Part shown: piece by piece, positions 36,101-48,055 of the stretch
Numbering within the stretch: position 1 is the stretch's first letter
How the letters are laid out: every line of letters begins with the position of its first letter
Source of the DNA: Zantedeschia hybrid cultivar
Taxonomy: Eukaryota; Streptophyta; Magnoliopsida; Alismatales; Araceae
DNA: 64,000 nucleotides
Direction: 5' to 3'
NCBI GenBank assembly: GCA_030544215.1
Contig: JARZZO010000001.1
Span: 66,676,456 to 66,740,455 of the forward strand
Position numbers and translations under genes: made by a program
Notes under the pieces: model-generated
Databases searched by the model: none
What the model was told of the DNA's origin: nothing
What the model saw: only the letters and a program-made list of their open reading frames with translations

Positions 36101-39100
36101 AGATCTGGGGCATTGGACATGAGCCCACTCTCATCTTTCAGTATCTTATATCTCCCATGTATGAAGTGGTATTTTGCAGGCTGTAGATGTTATGTATTGT
36201 GGTATCCCAGGTGGTATTGGCAATGCTTAGAAGCTATGTTATCAAAGGCGATTGCCTCGCTCACTTAGGTGATGAAAAGGTTGAGGCAAGCCAAGAATGC
36301 CTTGCCTCGCCTCATGTTCGCCTCACTCACCTAGGCACTTGCTTATGAGGTCTATGCCAAATGCTTGTTTCTTTTTTAATTATATGTACTGCTTTTCTTA
36401 CTCTCAATTATTCCGAAGTAGCTAATGTCTCTTTTAACAATGTCCAATACCATTTTTCTCTTACATGCTGCCGCGTTTTCCCCCTTTTTTCTTACATGCT
36501 GTTATTTTTTTTCTTATTTTTGATGATTCCTAAGACCATGCACTACATATGCGAGTGCTTTATACAAATTGATCATTACATGTTGGTGATGATTAGCGTT
36601 TCTTAAGGTCTTATATATGATAATCTTGGATATTTTATTTATCTTCCTTATATTGTCATTTTCTTCCTTCACGATGTTGTCTGAGAGAAAGCCTCATTCT
36701 TGTGTCGTACACAAAAGATCATCTGAACCATGCATGTTGGTCTTGTTGATGTCCAATGGTCTTTATTAGACTTATTTATAGTTATCCTATTCATTTGGAG
36801 TATCTGAACCTCCTCCTGGCTCAAATCCTTTTTTGAACTTCTTCCCTTCCCCATGGTTATTGCTGCCCCCCTCCAGACTCTCTTTGTGACAGGTTCTTTG
36901 GCAATGGTGGCTTTGGCAAGGGATTCATCATTATTGAAAATCCTGCCTGTCCAACCATATCAATTCCAAACCCCAAAATTGTTGTGCTTTTCTCCATGAG
37001 TTTTCCATGTAGACAAAGAAAAACACCAATCTTCATATGAGGAGCTCTCAATCTTCTGGCTTCATGCATAGGGTTTATGGTCATGTAGATGACCTTGTAC
37101 TGCTTGAGTTAACTGCAATATGTCTATTCCTCCTCCTTTTCAGCACTTGACTTTGAACAATGAATTGTTACAGAAATATAAACAGAATATCTGGGGAGCA
37201 GTCACTAATCACTGGTTAATGCACTTGTGGAAGTGACATCTCATCCACAATAGCTCAGATACTCACCTTTATACCACCATTTCTCCATGGCCATTTGGCT
37301 GCTGTTGTTGCCTTGCTATATATGTTCATTCATGGGTGTGACTATGAGGAAGACATGAAAGGGGAGCTGTTCAGAAAGCATTCTTAGTTCGGTTGGACCC
37401 AGAACTAAGAGTTCCTCTTGTAATATGCTTGCAGCATTAGGTTGGATTTTGGGACATATGCCAGAAAAAAACTAGATCTCAGGTCAAATGACATTGGCCA
37501 GTTACCTGCACTAAATTGTGGGGTGCTATGTCAACTAATCAATGATGAATTCTCCATTCAGTTCTCTAGCCTTCTAACAAACATGTGGCATTCATTGTAC
37601 ATGAACACTGTAACTTATAGGTTCTCAGAATTCATCATATGGAACACAGTTCAGAGAGGGCATTCCTGGGCAGAGCCTGAGCTATTTATATCTTTAAAAA
37701 TACTGAACTGACCACTTCTATTCAGGCAAACAATTTTAACTCTTGTATGAGCTCTGAACTCTTCAGGGAGAACCATGTGAGCTCTCGTGTGCTATGTCAT
37801 TGAAGGGAATTGCCTGACTCACCAAGGCAATGAGGCAGGTGATGTGAACCTGCAGAATGTTTCCACCTTGCCTTTTTAAATCATTGCCCAGGATGATTGA
37901 AAAAGGCCTGCAAGCTAGCTGGTGGTTACTGTTGCAAGTTGCAAACTTCTGGTGGAGGTAATTTTGGACCCAATTGATCTGGAACCCCAGCCCATGTCCT
38001 CTATTTTGCCATTTAAGGGGCTCATAGGTTCTGATTTCTTATCCCTTCCATTCTTCCCTTTTTCTCCTTATTTTACAAAGAAAAAAGAATACACATTCAT
38101 AGATTGTGCATTGTTGTACATGCATTGGGAGATGGAGAGAAGAAATGCCACGGAGAGGGAGAGGAGCAAGGGGAAAAGAGTGGGCCTGTGGACGAAGGTG
38201 TTGGATGAGTATGTGACCATCTGGAGGTTGTAAAAAGTATGTTTTAGGTGAAGGGGATAATAGGAAACTACGGGGATACTACAAATGCATTGCAGCCTTC
38301 AGGATGAGCGTGTTTGTGTGATGTAAAGCTATGAAAACATAAAGGGAGTGTAGACTGTTTGATTTCCAACATAATCGCTAGAAGTTATGGATATTATTTT
38401 TATAATTTCTTCTGTTGGCCTCCCGAATAAATTATAGTATGACTGAAAAGTGTCGACAGCGCCCACGTTAACCAGTTGATTCTGTAATAGGTGACCTTTA
38501 TGGGGATTAAAGAGTGCTGTTTTTTAGTGGCCATTCTGTTCATTGAGCAGCAGAGGAGGTGGCTGACCTTCATATGTGAGGATGGAAAGGGTAAAGGAAA
38601 AAAATTGTAAATGATTGGGCAACATAAGGGAAGGAAATGATGAGAAGATGCGTTAAGTGGTCAGGGCACGTCTGAAAACCTTTGGGCAGCTGAGATTGGG
38701 CTTGCATGATCAGATGATGGTGAATAATACAGCTATGGGTTTGTCATTAATAAATTTTCTCAAAGATGGAAATCTTATGGACCATTGTTTTTAATGAACC
38801 ATTCAGATTGAGAATTATTATCAAACTATTTACATTGGCAGAGCTGTGTTACGGGCGATTATTGCTAATAGAAAAATGGATCTATTTATGGTGCAGAGAA
38901 GGGATGTGGAGGGAAATGTCTCTTATAATGGGGAAGAGAGAAGTGACAGATTTAGTATTATTTTCTTCTTCCCCTTAATTAACTTTAAAAGAATACACAC
39001 AAGCGATTAACCAACAAGGTTACAATAAGGAAAGGGAGGTTTTATGGGTTGATTGTGCCATTTAGATGCAGGATGTAGTATCATAATAAGAGTAATTCAG

Positions 39101-42100
39101 TATTAAAGTTAACATTGTTTCTTTTCTCTTTAATTGACTGTGGATAATACAAGACATTAGCTAATAAGGTCATAATAGACAATCTAATGGTTGATATTCA
39201 CTATAGACAGGGAATATGCTTAGAATATTCCATTATTAAAAGTTACATAGGGGGAATATTGGAATATTCCATTGTTAAACAGTTATATACTAACTATAGA
39301 TATATAGTTAGAGTGGGTCCTCAAATCTTATTTGGTGTTGAGCATTCTTGGTGTGGTTCCGCACCCCCCCTCAAAAAAAAACACACACACACACACACAC
39401 ACATATCTGTACTTGTTTATTTTCATTCAGTGACATGTGGTCTTTGGACCACCTTCCAAAAGAAGAGGGACAGAGCCTCCTTTCAGCATTACCAAAGGCT
39501 ACCTATGAGCCACTGTCAATGCAAGGCTACTTTTGTACTACTTAAGAGGACTAAGAAACCTGCTGCAAAATCTTCTTACACAGGCTGCATTGGAGAAATC
39601 CTGGGCCGAGCTTTGCATTGGAGAAATGTGTCATCTTATTTTTTGATGTACCAATTTCCATGTTTCTGTGTATTCTAAAAACTGGATTGAACTGTCGGGA
39701 CTGGAACAGTAGGTTGGGTGCTCCAGTCACACCCAAAAAAACTAGGTAGAACTTGGAACTGTTCAAGCCATCCGGTTTTATCACGAAGAACTTGAAAAAC
39801 TTAGAAATGTTCAAGCTGTCTGGTTTTATCATGGAACTGGAAAAACGTTGGAAACAGGACAATCTAAGGACTGTCATTTTTGAACTGGGGTGTGCATCTT
39901 ATGGTTCATGAGTTCTGACTGTCAATTCCCCTCTCTCCCCTGCATGTCTTCTTCTTCCATGTTGTTGAGCCAAAAAAGATACAAACCTATCTACATGTGT
40001 ATGTGTATATGCATCAAACAAAAGATCTATATGCATGCATGTATTTAGAAGCATGTGAATACACATAGATATGTATGTGTATGCAAAAACAAAGAGAAGG
40101 GATTTGAAAAAAGGTCTCCCACCAACACTGCAAGAACAGTCCTCCAACAGACTTCCAAGGACAGCAAATAAGCACCAGCAAACCTGCAGCTTGGACCTCC
40201 AAAATCTGCAACAAGTCTGCTCCAAGTTTCCACCAACAGCTGCTCCAAAAATTTACAGCAACAAGGCTTCTGAAGTCTCCAAGACAACCTCAAGATGGCA
40301 GCAAACCTGCAACAAAAAAAAAACCCCGAATAGATCAACAAGAAATCTGCAGCAGGGAGAAAGGCAGGCCACGCATGGATAGAGAAGGGATAAATACAAA
40401 AAAGAAGGGGATGAAAAGTTTACTGTAGCATGTTACTGTAGCTCGCTACAGTAACCGCAGCCTCCAACTCCCCCTCCTTCTCATCTTTATCCTCCTTCCA
40501 TCCTCATCCCTCTCATCCTTATCTATCTCTCTCCCTTTGAGTTTATCCTAACCAACTCCCTCCATCCTTATCTCTCCATTCATCCTTATCTCTCCCCATC
40601 TCTATCTCTATCTTTATCTCTCTCCCTCTCATCCTTATCCTACTGTAGCGCGGGTACTGTAGCTACAGTACCGCGCTACAGTAGCTGCCCCCTCCAATGC
40701 CTATAAAAGGCACCCAATCCCAGCAAGAACCCCCTCTGGATTCCAAGAAAGGAAGAGCCCCAAGGCTGCCGAGTTCCAGTGTCCAAGATCCCCCAAAGCT
40801 GCCTCCTTGCTCCAGCCCTGCTCCAAGCTACTCCAGGGTTCTGGTTCCCAAAAAAGAAAAGGGGCCTAATCTTAGTCTCCCCTCCCCCATGTTTTCTGCA
40901 TACACAGAGAGCAAGAAAAAAAAGAGAGGAGGATTCCCCAGGTGGCTGGCGTGGGATTTTAAAAAAAAGAGAGACGGAGGGATTTCTGCAGAAAGATCCC
41001 CAAGGCTTGTATTTTTTTTTTAAAAAAAAAGAATGGAGGTTCAATATAGATTTCATTTCTTATAATGTTTTCATGTATTAGTTAAACATGGTCCATTCGC
41101 ATGTTTTGAATGGCCATTAGATTTTTTTTATGTCATAAAAAAAGAAGGAAATTAAAATAAGGGTTCTCCCATATTGGTTGGGTAGGCCTTTAATTTCAGA
41201 AAATAAAAAGACAGAAATTAAAATAAGGGTTCTCCCATATTGGTTGGGTAGGCCATTAATTTAAAAAAAAGAAAAGAAATCAAAATAAGGGTTCTCCCAT
41301 ATTGGTTGGGTAGGCCTTTAATTTCAGAAAATAAAAAGACAGAAATTAAAATAAGGGTTCTCCCATATTGGTTGGGTAGGCTATTAATTTTAGAAAATAA
41401 AAAAAACAAAAATCAAAATAAGGGTTCTCCCATATTGGTTGGGTAGGCCATTAAATACAAATGTCAGAAAATCAAAAGATTAAAAAAAAGGACAGAAAAT
41501 CAAATTTTAGAAAATCAAAGAATTTTAAAAACAGAAAGTAAACGGTTTTTCCATTTAATTAAAATTTTCAGAAAACATAAAAAAAAATAAAAAAAAATCA
41601 TCATGGTTCTCCCATACTGGTTGGGTAGGCCATTAAATAAAAATTTTAGAAAATCAAAAGATAACAAAAAAAAAGAAAATAATTGGTTCTCCCATATTGG
41701 TTGGGTAGACCATTAAATGAAATTTCAGAAAATTAAAAGACTAAAAAATATAGAAAATCAAATTGCAGAAAATCAAAAGATTCTTAAAACAGAAAATAAA
41801 TGATTCTTCATTTAATTAGTTTTTTTTTCAGAAAACATAAAAATCAAAATTTATTATGATTCTTCCATATTGGTTGGTTGGTCATTCATTAAATAATTTA
41901 AGTTCAGAAATCTTAAAATAAGAAAATGGTTCTTCTATAATGGTTGGTTGACCATACTAAAAAAATAATAATAACTTAACTGAAGAAAACAGAAATTAAA
42001 ATAACTTAAAGCTTAATAAAAAAATCAGAAAACAACATAAGAATTGATCATAAAACAAAAATCAATCAAAGAACAATATGGCTTCCCCATACCAACTGGT

Positions 42101-45100
42101 TGAACTTAAAAATAAAATAAAGAGAGATTCATATTGGTTGAATGGCCTAAACTTAGTGGTTCTATCCTATGGTTGGACAGACCACTTGGTTGATGGTTCA
42201 TTCTTATTGGTAGAGTGACCAAAGGTTATATTTATTGATTCATCTCTATCAATGGGTATAATCAGTTGTTTCTATGGTTCTGTCCTAACTGGGGGCCAGA
42301 CTACGAAGTCGTGATTATCCTATTTATAGATGGACCAATAAGAATAATTCTTTGTTCATTTATATCAATAAGGTAAATCATTAATTAAAGTGGTTATTTT
42401 CAACTGGTGGATTAATCATTAAGTCATGGTTCATTTATACTGGTTAAATGACCTAAAATAATCCAAATAATCCTTTATCCTTTCAAAGGATATTTAAGGG
42501 ATAATTTTCAAGAATCTTCCTAAAAAATACTCGCTCTTTTGTGAAAACTTCAAGATCCTTTAAGTATCCTTTAAAGGATACTTATAGACCCCCTTTTTTT
42601 AAAAAAAAAAAAAAGAACAAAAAATGACTTGTATGCTGCATTTAAATTCTGCTTGTTCTCTGTTTATTTCAAACCTTATCTGGATGGTTAATCAAGGGTT
42701 ACCAATCAGTGATTGGTGTAATTAACACTGACCGAGGTCAGTGGGGAGAGGTCAAGAACATGGATCCACAGTCGATCCAGAAGTCATCATGACTTTAAGG
42801 ATTAATCTTAAAAGTCTGCCTAAAAGAAAAGAGAACATGTTTTCAAAACTTAAAACTCTCTTTTCAAATTAAGATTTCCCTAAAAATTTTCAAATCCGAC
42901 AAAGAAGATTTTTTTTCAAAATCAAAAGGATTAATCAGATGGGAGTCTTACACATGGCCTCACTGAATCTCCTCAACCGACTCCCACTTGAACCTCCCTT
43001 CTCTTAGTTTCCTCCTCTGCCTCTGATGTATCAACCACATGCTGGTGACACTATTGACGCACAACACACAAGCAGAGACCATCTAAAATAGAGAAATTTC
43101 CCAGCCAACCACTGTCATCATCTTTTCCCTTTCTCAGGCTAGATGCTCCAGCATTGCCACCATCTTCTCGGTCATCCACCACCAGCATGTTCACCACCAA
43201 TTCTGCTGCTTTCACACTGTTTACCTGCTGGGAGTACAATGTCAGGGTTCGTTCCCTATTTGTTTGGTTGACCAGGTATCTCCCTTGAATATGCAGAATC
43301 GGATCCATATGTTTCTAGTCAAAGTGAAAAAGATTTTGAGGGTCTAAAGGAATAATATGAATTGAACTAAAGGAAAAGAGGTATTGGATAAGTACTTTTC
43401 TTTATGCATCCAGTGGTCATATATTCTGGAACCAAAGGTTGAAGTTTGGAGTCTTGAACATCCTTTACAGTTTAACGGTCTCAGATTTCAAATTTTCTGG
43501 ATTTTGTGCCAAATTTTTGCTATTTAGTTAAAGGTGAGAGGTGAGGTGGCCAGAGGCTTGTCTCAGCCTCAAATGCCTAGGCAAGTGTGTGAACATTTGA
43601 GACAATGTGTTTTCTCTCATAAAACCTCATGAAGAATAAATGGCAGTAGGAAGAAAATAAAGAAAACATCTAAGATAACCATAGGTGAGGCTCTGAGACA
43701 CACTGACTGTATCCAACACGTGAAGGTCAATTTGCAGAAAGCACCCATATAATTAGTGGATGGTCTTGGGAATCATGAAGAACAAGAAAAAAAAAGTGGT
43801 GGTGTGGTGAGGCAAGGCAAGGCGAGGCATTTTTGGCTTGCTTCATCTTGCCTTGTAACCTAGGCGGTTACCTTTGATTACATAGATTTTTTTTGTATGT
43901 TTGGCATTTTACTCTGATTTAAAATATCAGTGTGAAACTTTTCTATTATATAGTATCTATACTTATGTATGCTTCACATGTTCTGTTGGTGTACATGTTA
44001 TATATATATAATTAAATTTATTTGGTACTAAAGTGTTCTGATCTGAAGAGCAGTTTCCTCTGTCGGGGCAATTTGGACTGGGCCAAATCCCTTGGTTGTT
44101 TGATGTCATGTCTGGTTTTTAAAATATTCTTTTCTATTACGTGGCTGTCATTTCAAGTTATCCTTTGTATTACATGATCTTCATTTTGAGGATGTGTCTG
44201 GGTGTTGGACATCTGCTGCAATTCCTTCCATGAGCGTCTTTTCCTGTTCAGCTCATCAAGTCCTTGCGACTCTTGTTTGGGCTTTGTGTGAATGTGTGAA
44301 CTAAGTTGATGTCATGCTGATGCTGAATTTGGCACTACTGGTTCTAGATTTATCCCTATGATGTCAATCCCTGCTAAGAATTCCCTTTTGTCACTGAAAC
44401 CTCATGAGAAATCATCTCATTAAATTGCACGTTGATTGTAAAGAGATAACATTTGCTTATGTTTCGAGCAAGGGCATTTTGGTAGGATGAAAGTTTAGAG
44501 GGAAGTTTACAATTGGCTGTCAATCTGCTGGTTGTTAACGTACCTGACCTCTCGTAAATTCTTTTGCCAGTTAAAGCATGAATACGTTCCTTTGAACCAC
44601 CCCATGCAAGTCAAACTATTTGATACTGGCAGTGATTGTTGACATATGCAGATTCAACATTGAATTAATCTATAATGCTTGGGAGGATAGTTGAGTTAAA
44701 AGGTTAGAAAAAATTCGAAATGAGGAATTCTAGACTAAAATGGGAGCTCAAGTAAGAAGGGAAATTAGATTTAGATGGGAATGTAATAGGCAGTTCTCAC
44801 GCCCCCAAAAAAATGAACTTCTGGGTTACATTAAAGCAGCTTTTATTTGTTTTTTTGGTGTGAAAACACCAGCTTCAAGGTGCCCCCACAAGACTATATG
44901 CAATGGCACCACATCTTGCCACACACTGGGGAGCTGTCTGATCATCTGATTAAACGTCTCCTTGTTAGAAGTGCTAGTTGCATTAAAAAGACGTCAAAAT
45001 GAGCCAAAGATAACTTAGATCAAGTGCTGTAATCGTTCTTAATGAGTGAGGCAAACGATGTGGCAAAAAATGCGGTACCATAGCATTTCTCTCCCAGCAA

Positions 45101-46356
45101 AAAATTTCATGCAGTAAAGAAACTAGTTAGCTCTCACTTCAGATCTTAAACAGGTGGAACTTCTGTGACACACTGCCTTCCCTAAAGTTACCATGCTTCT
45201 TTGAAATCCTATTGACCAAGAATTTGGAAAGTTCTTGAAGTAGGGGCAGCAGGAAGAAAATTCACCCTCTATTTCCTTTATCAAATACTATGTTTTATGT
45301 GTGCTTAAGTGATAAGTATCATACTCAGGTATTTTTTTTCACTCAGCTACGGAATCGAGTGCTATTCAGACCCCCCAAAATATAATGGTTATGCTAACAA
45401 AGGCAAACATAGAACAACCATCCACATGCATTCTCTTTTAACCCAAATCTACACTTCCTTCTTCCTTACAAACTTGGGAGACAATGCTGGATGTCTCAAG
45501 GTTAATTTCGTTAACGTGTGCAATTGTATCCACCATTAAGGTGACCAATTCTGATGGATACTGAAACATGAATGCGATGTAGTTATCTTGGACAGGAGTT
45601 GATTCTTGCCTTACTGGCTCCAATGTGCAATGTAAACCATTTGAAAACAAAATGCTGGATGACTTGGATATAGTTATCTGCTTCGCTTATTATCTGTTGT
45701 GCCTACAAGGTTTATTACAGATACCTGTCAATACCAAATATCAGATGGAAGGTTTCATATATGCATTGTGGTTTCTAATGATCCTTCTTTCTGGATTTTT
45801 ACTGGAATTAGATTCCTGTGGGGTGGAAAAGCACATCTCCAACTGTTGATGGCTTTTGTCCAGATCTGGGAGTCAAAATGTCTGGGCCTCTGGGGATTGT
45901 GTTGATTCCATCTATTTGGGGACCATCATATCTAACTGAAATCGCTGTGAATTGTGGTCTTGACAAATGTTTCCGTCATTCTTTTTCAAAGAGCTTGGAT
46001 GTTGCTGAACCATAAACTGGGATGTTCCTTGTGACCTCATGTGTATTGACGTATCCTATTCTTCTTTGATATAGTGATATGGTATGGATTCCATTGACAG
46101 GTATGCTGCAGTCATGGAAAGTTGGGCGCTGGCTTTCAACTGGGGGCAGGTTATCTTTGAGATTCGAGATGTGCGAGCCCGTGTGCTGAGTGACGTGGCT
46201 TGGGTTACCATGAAGGCATATGTGGACGTCGACTCAGGACCCTTCAATGTGACTAATATATATGAGTTCCATAATGGGCGATGGTACGTGGTTCACCATC
46301 ACAGTTCAGTCACGCTTGTTGTTGTTGATCCCGGATTCCATAACATATATGGATAG
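29133..46356 (+). CDS. SKIP8: F-box protein SKIP8-like
   Basis: Putative substrate adaptor of an SCF ubiquitin ligase. Exons: 29133-29447, 33530-33726 and 46101-46356, all with GT-AG splice sites, giving 255 residues and a TAG stop. Residues 1-57 are Gly/Ala-rich and variable. Residues about 58-107 are the F-box (EQLVPEIKTHALSYLDYLSL then CRLSMTNSSMRRAANDDNAW, LYHKDF). Residues about 114-245 match the SnoaL/NTF2-like domain of SKIP8, with GWKAYYAATK, WLRADYVKCVHGSG, WVTMKAYVDV and YEFHNGRWYVVHHHSS. The start is the ATG in GCCATGG; an in-frame ATG at 28812 would add 107 low-complexity residues and is less likely. Intron 1 is 4.1 kb and intron 2 is 12.4 kb, both filled with mobile elements. The gene is head to head with ClpX, 7.5 kb apart. 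Family identity rests on recalled similarity to Arabidopsis SKIP8. Confidence 0.93.
29448..31309. other. SKIP8 intron 1, first part
   Basis: Non-coding. A short stretch near 29970-30110 rich in AACTGGCCGGTTCC and CCAGAACCAGAAC-type words looks like a decayed repeat without clear ends. Nothing else recognised. Confidence 0.4.
31310..32190 (-). pseudogene. L1-type LINE 3' fragment in SKIP8 intron 1
   Basis: On the minus strand: NEWNLIFRRLLRDEEIDDLL (about 32110-32050), WSWQRDSSGRFSMKSTYSHI (about 31995-31935), then after frame changes ATVWALWLKRNRRLFRR (about 31585-31535) and SFVCGRVREWESP. The 3' end reads TATAATATACGTAGTACCG, CCACTTTCC and an A run, matching the other copies of this LINE family in the window. 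It is antisense to SKIP8 and has several stops and frameshifts. Confidence 0.8.
32191..33529. other. SKIP8 intron 1, last part
   Basis: Non-coding. Short duplications around TTTAGTTTGCTCGTGAAA (32433, 32498) and GGGGTTTAGGTCCTCATGAA (32815, 32848). A pyrimidine-rich stretch (32930-33120) precedes a (GA)n microsatellite at 33139-33166. The intron ends in a T-rich tract and CTGCAG. Confidence 0.5.
34022..34795. mobile_element. Non-autonomous TIR element, about 0.77 kb, in SKIP8 intron 2
   Basis: The ends face inward as CCATAGTTGTCAATCACG and CCATAGTAGTCAATCCCA. The right half is dense in GATCGG/CCGATC words like the subterminal regions of the hAT-like element in ClpX intron 4. No open frame for a transposase. 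An 8-bp target duplication is not convincing, so the superfamily is uncertain. Confidence 0.6.
35335..36150 (+). pseudogene. L1-type LINE fragment split by a small insertion
   Basis: Plus-strand blocks in LINE order: GEFPIPYLGLSL (about 35470-35505), YYMSLFRIPKTMAKKLE (about 35640-35690), FFWHGIGER-like (35710), then after a 0.2-kb interruption VCESKEVG-like (35960) and GKWLWKLV...WVEAVQQKY (36025-36095). All frames are broken. It lies sense to SKIP8 in intron 2. Confidence 0.75.
35722..35937. mobile_element. Small TIR element inserted in the LINE
   Basis: Interrupts the LINE reading at 35722-35937. The ends face inward as AAGGTTGGCAGTATTGGT and AAGGATGGTCGGTCTCAG, with dense GGTATCGGTACC-like words inside. 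No clear target duplication. Holds an 11-G run at 35798-35808. Confidence 0.6.
36232..36350. repeat. AGGCGAGGC-type dispersed repeat (three sites)
   Basis: Starts CTATGTTATCAAAGGCGATT and is dense in TTGCCTCGCCTCA words. Related pieces occur at 37785-37880 (CTATGTCATTGAAGGGAATT) and at 43530-43892, whose end reads inward CTATGTAATCAAAGGTAACC. The shared ends suggest one DNA-element family, but no copy has both ends plus a target duplication. Confidence 0.5.
36351..39957. other. SKIP8 intron 2, middle part
   Basis: Non-coding. A microsatellite (AC)n lies at about 39380-39402. Repeated CTGGTTTTATCA/CCGGTTTTATCA words occur near 39770-39835. No gene or further element recognised. Confidence 0.4.
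40641..40683. repeat. Near-perfect palindrome upstream of the LTR B TATA box
   Basis: The left half TACTGTAGCGCGGGTACTG meets its complement CAGTACCGCGCTACAGTA across the centre TAGCTA. Only one base is unpaired. A shorter related block (TACTGTAGCGCTACATTACC) lies at 15911-15930 in copy A, also just upstream of its TATA box in LTR orientation. Confidence 0.85.
40701..40710 (+). promoter_or_regulatory. TATA box of solo LTR B
   Basis: CTATAAAAGG, about 0.74 kb from the LTR start; the same word is found at the equivalent place in copy A. If active it would start transcripts within SKIP8 intron 2, in sense. Confidence 0.6.
41155..41960 (+). repeat. Repeat array inside solo LTR B
   Basis: The unit AAAATAAGGGTTCTCCCATA plus TTGGTTGGGTAGGCC repeats about every 60 bp at 41158, 41219, 41283, 41347 and 41413. 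More diverged copies continue to about 41950. The unit is the reverse complement of the copy A array word. Confidence 0.88.
42958..46100. other. SKIP8 intron 2, last part
   Basis: Mostly non-coding without recognised features apart from the AGGCGAGGC-type repeat at 43530-43892. Short open frames at 43051-43308 (minus), 45438-45650 (minus) and 45818-46015 (plus) have coding-like composition but no domain I recognise. Exon 3 follows TTGACAG. Confidence 0.4.
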
Positions 46357-48055
46357 AGGTCGAGAACAAGAGAAACAAGGCTTCCCATTCTTCATGATTC
46401 GATGGGCGTGGCTGCTTTCTTTTCCTTTCCTAAGATCATCAATCAATGGAACAGCAAGATTCTGTTGTCCCTATATGGGAAGATGGCATTCTTTTTAGCT
46501 CGGTCACATGAATTGGAATTTTAGTTGTGTATAGAGATGAGAGTATGCAATTATTTTCTGATCGTTTTGTCCCCATGACCGCATTGGAAACTAGCCAGTA
46601 CTGTGGATTCCGATGGTCCGGTGATTGGAAAGAGGTGATTTAGTCTCATGAAGTTGATATCTGGTTGCCAATTAACAGATGTTCTTACGCCCACATTCAA
46701 CCATGCATTATTAACACAAGATTCTCAGGACCGGTGACTCCTTGGGAACTGGTAAATTCTTTTGTGTGATATTGTTCCACATGGATTGGAAAAGAGAAAC
46801 CTCAAATGTAACATGTTTTGTTATGGGTTTTTTAGTTTTTAATCCATCTTTTCTGTTAATTTTAGAAAAAACTCCTTAAAACTCTTTCTAGTTAGTAAAA
46901 CCTTCTTTTACAAGGAAACAAAACATTATATGTTTCTTTTGACAAATTCATAGGAGATGGATAACGTATATGGTTTACGTAGAAGAATATCATTGAAATG
47001 TGAGACTTTTACATAGATAATTTTGGACTTTCCAAGAAAAAAACATCGATGGTTTTGGTAAGAAGAATATCATTGACCGGAAGATCTCCATTCTTCTCAC
47101 CCACTTGGAAGGAAACAAGCATTGTGGGTTCTTTTTACAAACTCATATAAGAGCTGGTTAATGTGACGTTTAATAAAAAAGCCAACAACGAATTTAGAGG
47201 CACGCTCACGTCAGCCAGCTTGGTAAGGAAGGTGGGGAAGGCTTGTTATGAGGATATAATTTTCTTTTGATTAAATGTTACTCAAGCAAAATTATTGCTT
47301 TCAAATCATAATATTGTGAATATCTTCCTTCGAAGAAAAAAGTCATAATTATCTCTTTTGATATTAGTCGTCGGAGCACGTAGGTAACCTGTGCTGTTAT
47401 ACGGGGCGTAAAGAAATGTAATTGTGACATTTTTTTCCTCTAAAAAGGGTTTCCATGTTATTATGAAGTTAGATAAAATTTTATGTAAATAAAAATTTGA
47501 ATATCCAGATAAGCTTTCAAAAAATAATTGCTTTGAATTAAGATTTTTTATTCATTCTTAGTTGTATACTTGTATTTACCTTCTGTGGAGGGAGAAGAGG
47601 AGTTGGTAGACCAACTACTTGGCTAAGTTGCTAGATTTCATACGTTTACTTGGTGTGTCGTAAAATGTTGTAAAATCTTGATTTTGGAATTATCGATTTT
47701 AAAATGAAAAACATTTTGATTTTGGTTTACGGTAGTAGTTTTAGATTGAAAACCAAAATTAACTAAAAAGAGAATCTTAAGATGAAAAAAAAAGTAATGT
47801 AAAACGATCTACAAATAAACTAAACATAAGAAAAATGTTACTTTACGGTTACTTACCATGTTTTACAACTATTTATTACGTACCGAACGACCGTTTTGGG
47901 ACGGGCAAAGGACGAGGTACTGTTACACTTGCATGGAAGCAAGTGGGTCATATCAGTTGGTTTATTAGTGTAATCGTAAGAGGGTACGTTCTTCCGGCTT
48001 TGGCACTTTATGTGCATACGTTTGAATATTTAATGTTTAGATAACGAAGCAACAC
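46357..48055. other. SKIP8 3' flank and intergenic DNA
   Basis: The 3' untranslated region must start here. I cannot fix a polyadenylation site; an AATAAA word lies at about 47170. No other gene or repeat recognised. Confidence 0.4.

Larger units (their letters stand above)
39958..42957 (+). mobile_element. Solo LTR, copy B (about 3.0 kb)
   Basis: LTR from TGTTGAGCC (39963) to GTCTTACA (42952), flanked by CATGT (39958-39962) and CATGG (42953-42957), a 5-bp duplication with one change. It shares with copy A, in inverted genomic orientation, the AACC/AGCC-AAAAAA start, a stretch of AGCAGCAAATCTGCA-like words, CTGTAG blocks, the TATA box, the ATATTGGTTGG repeat array, AATCATTAATTAAAGTGG-type spacer sequence and the AAAGAGAACATGTTTT to GTCTTACA end. 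No gag or pol is attached. It lies sense to SKIP8 in intron 2. Confidence 0.82.

Noticed and set aside
40697..41081. Open frames of about 100 residues on both strands
   Set aside because: They lie in the transcribed part of solo LTR B, are compositionally biased and have no domain.
13161..42957. The two LTR copies as the ends of one large retrotransposon
   Set aside because: They are in opposite orientation and each has its own 5-bp duplication, so they are separate insertions.
36232..43892. One 7.6-kb element with ends CTATGTTATCAAAGG and CCTTTGATTACATAG
   Set aside because: The ends pair well but there is no target duplication (flanks differ), and intervening LINE and LTR pieces make separate copies of one repeat family simpler.
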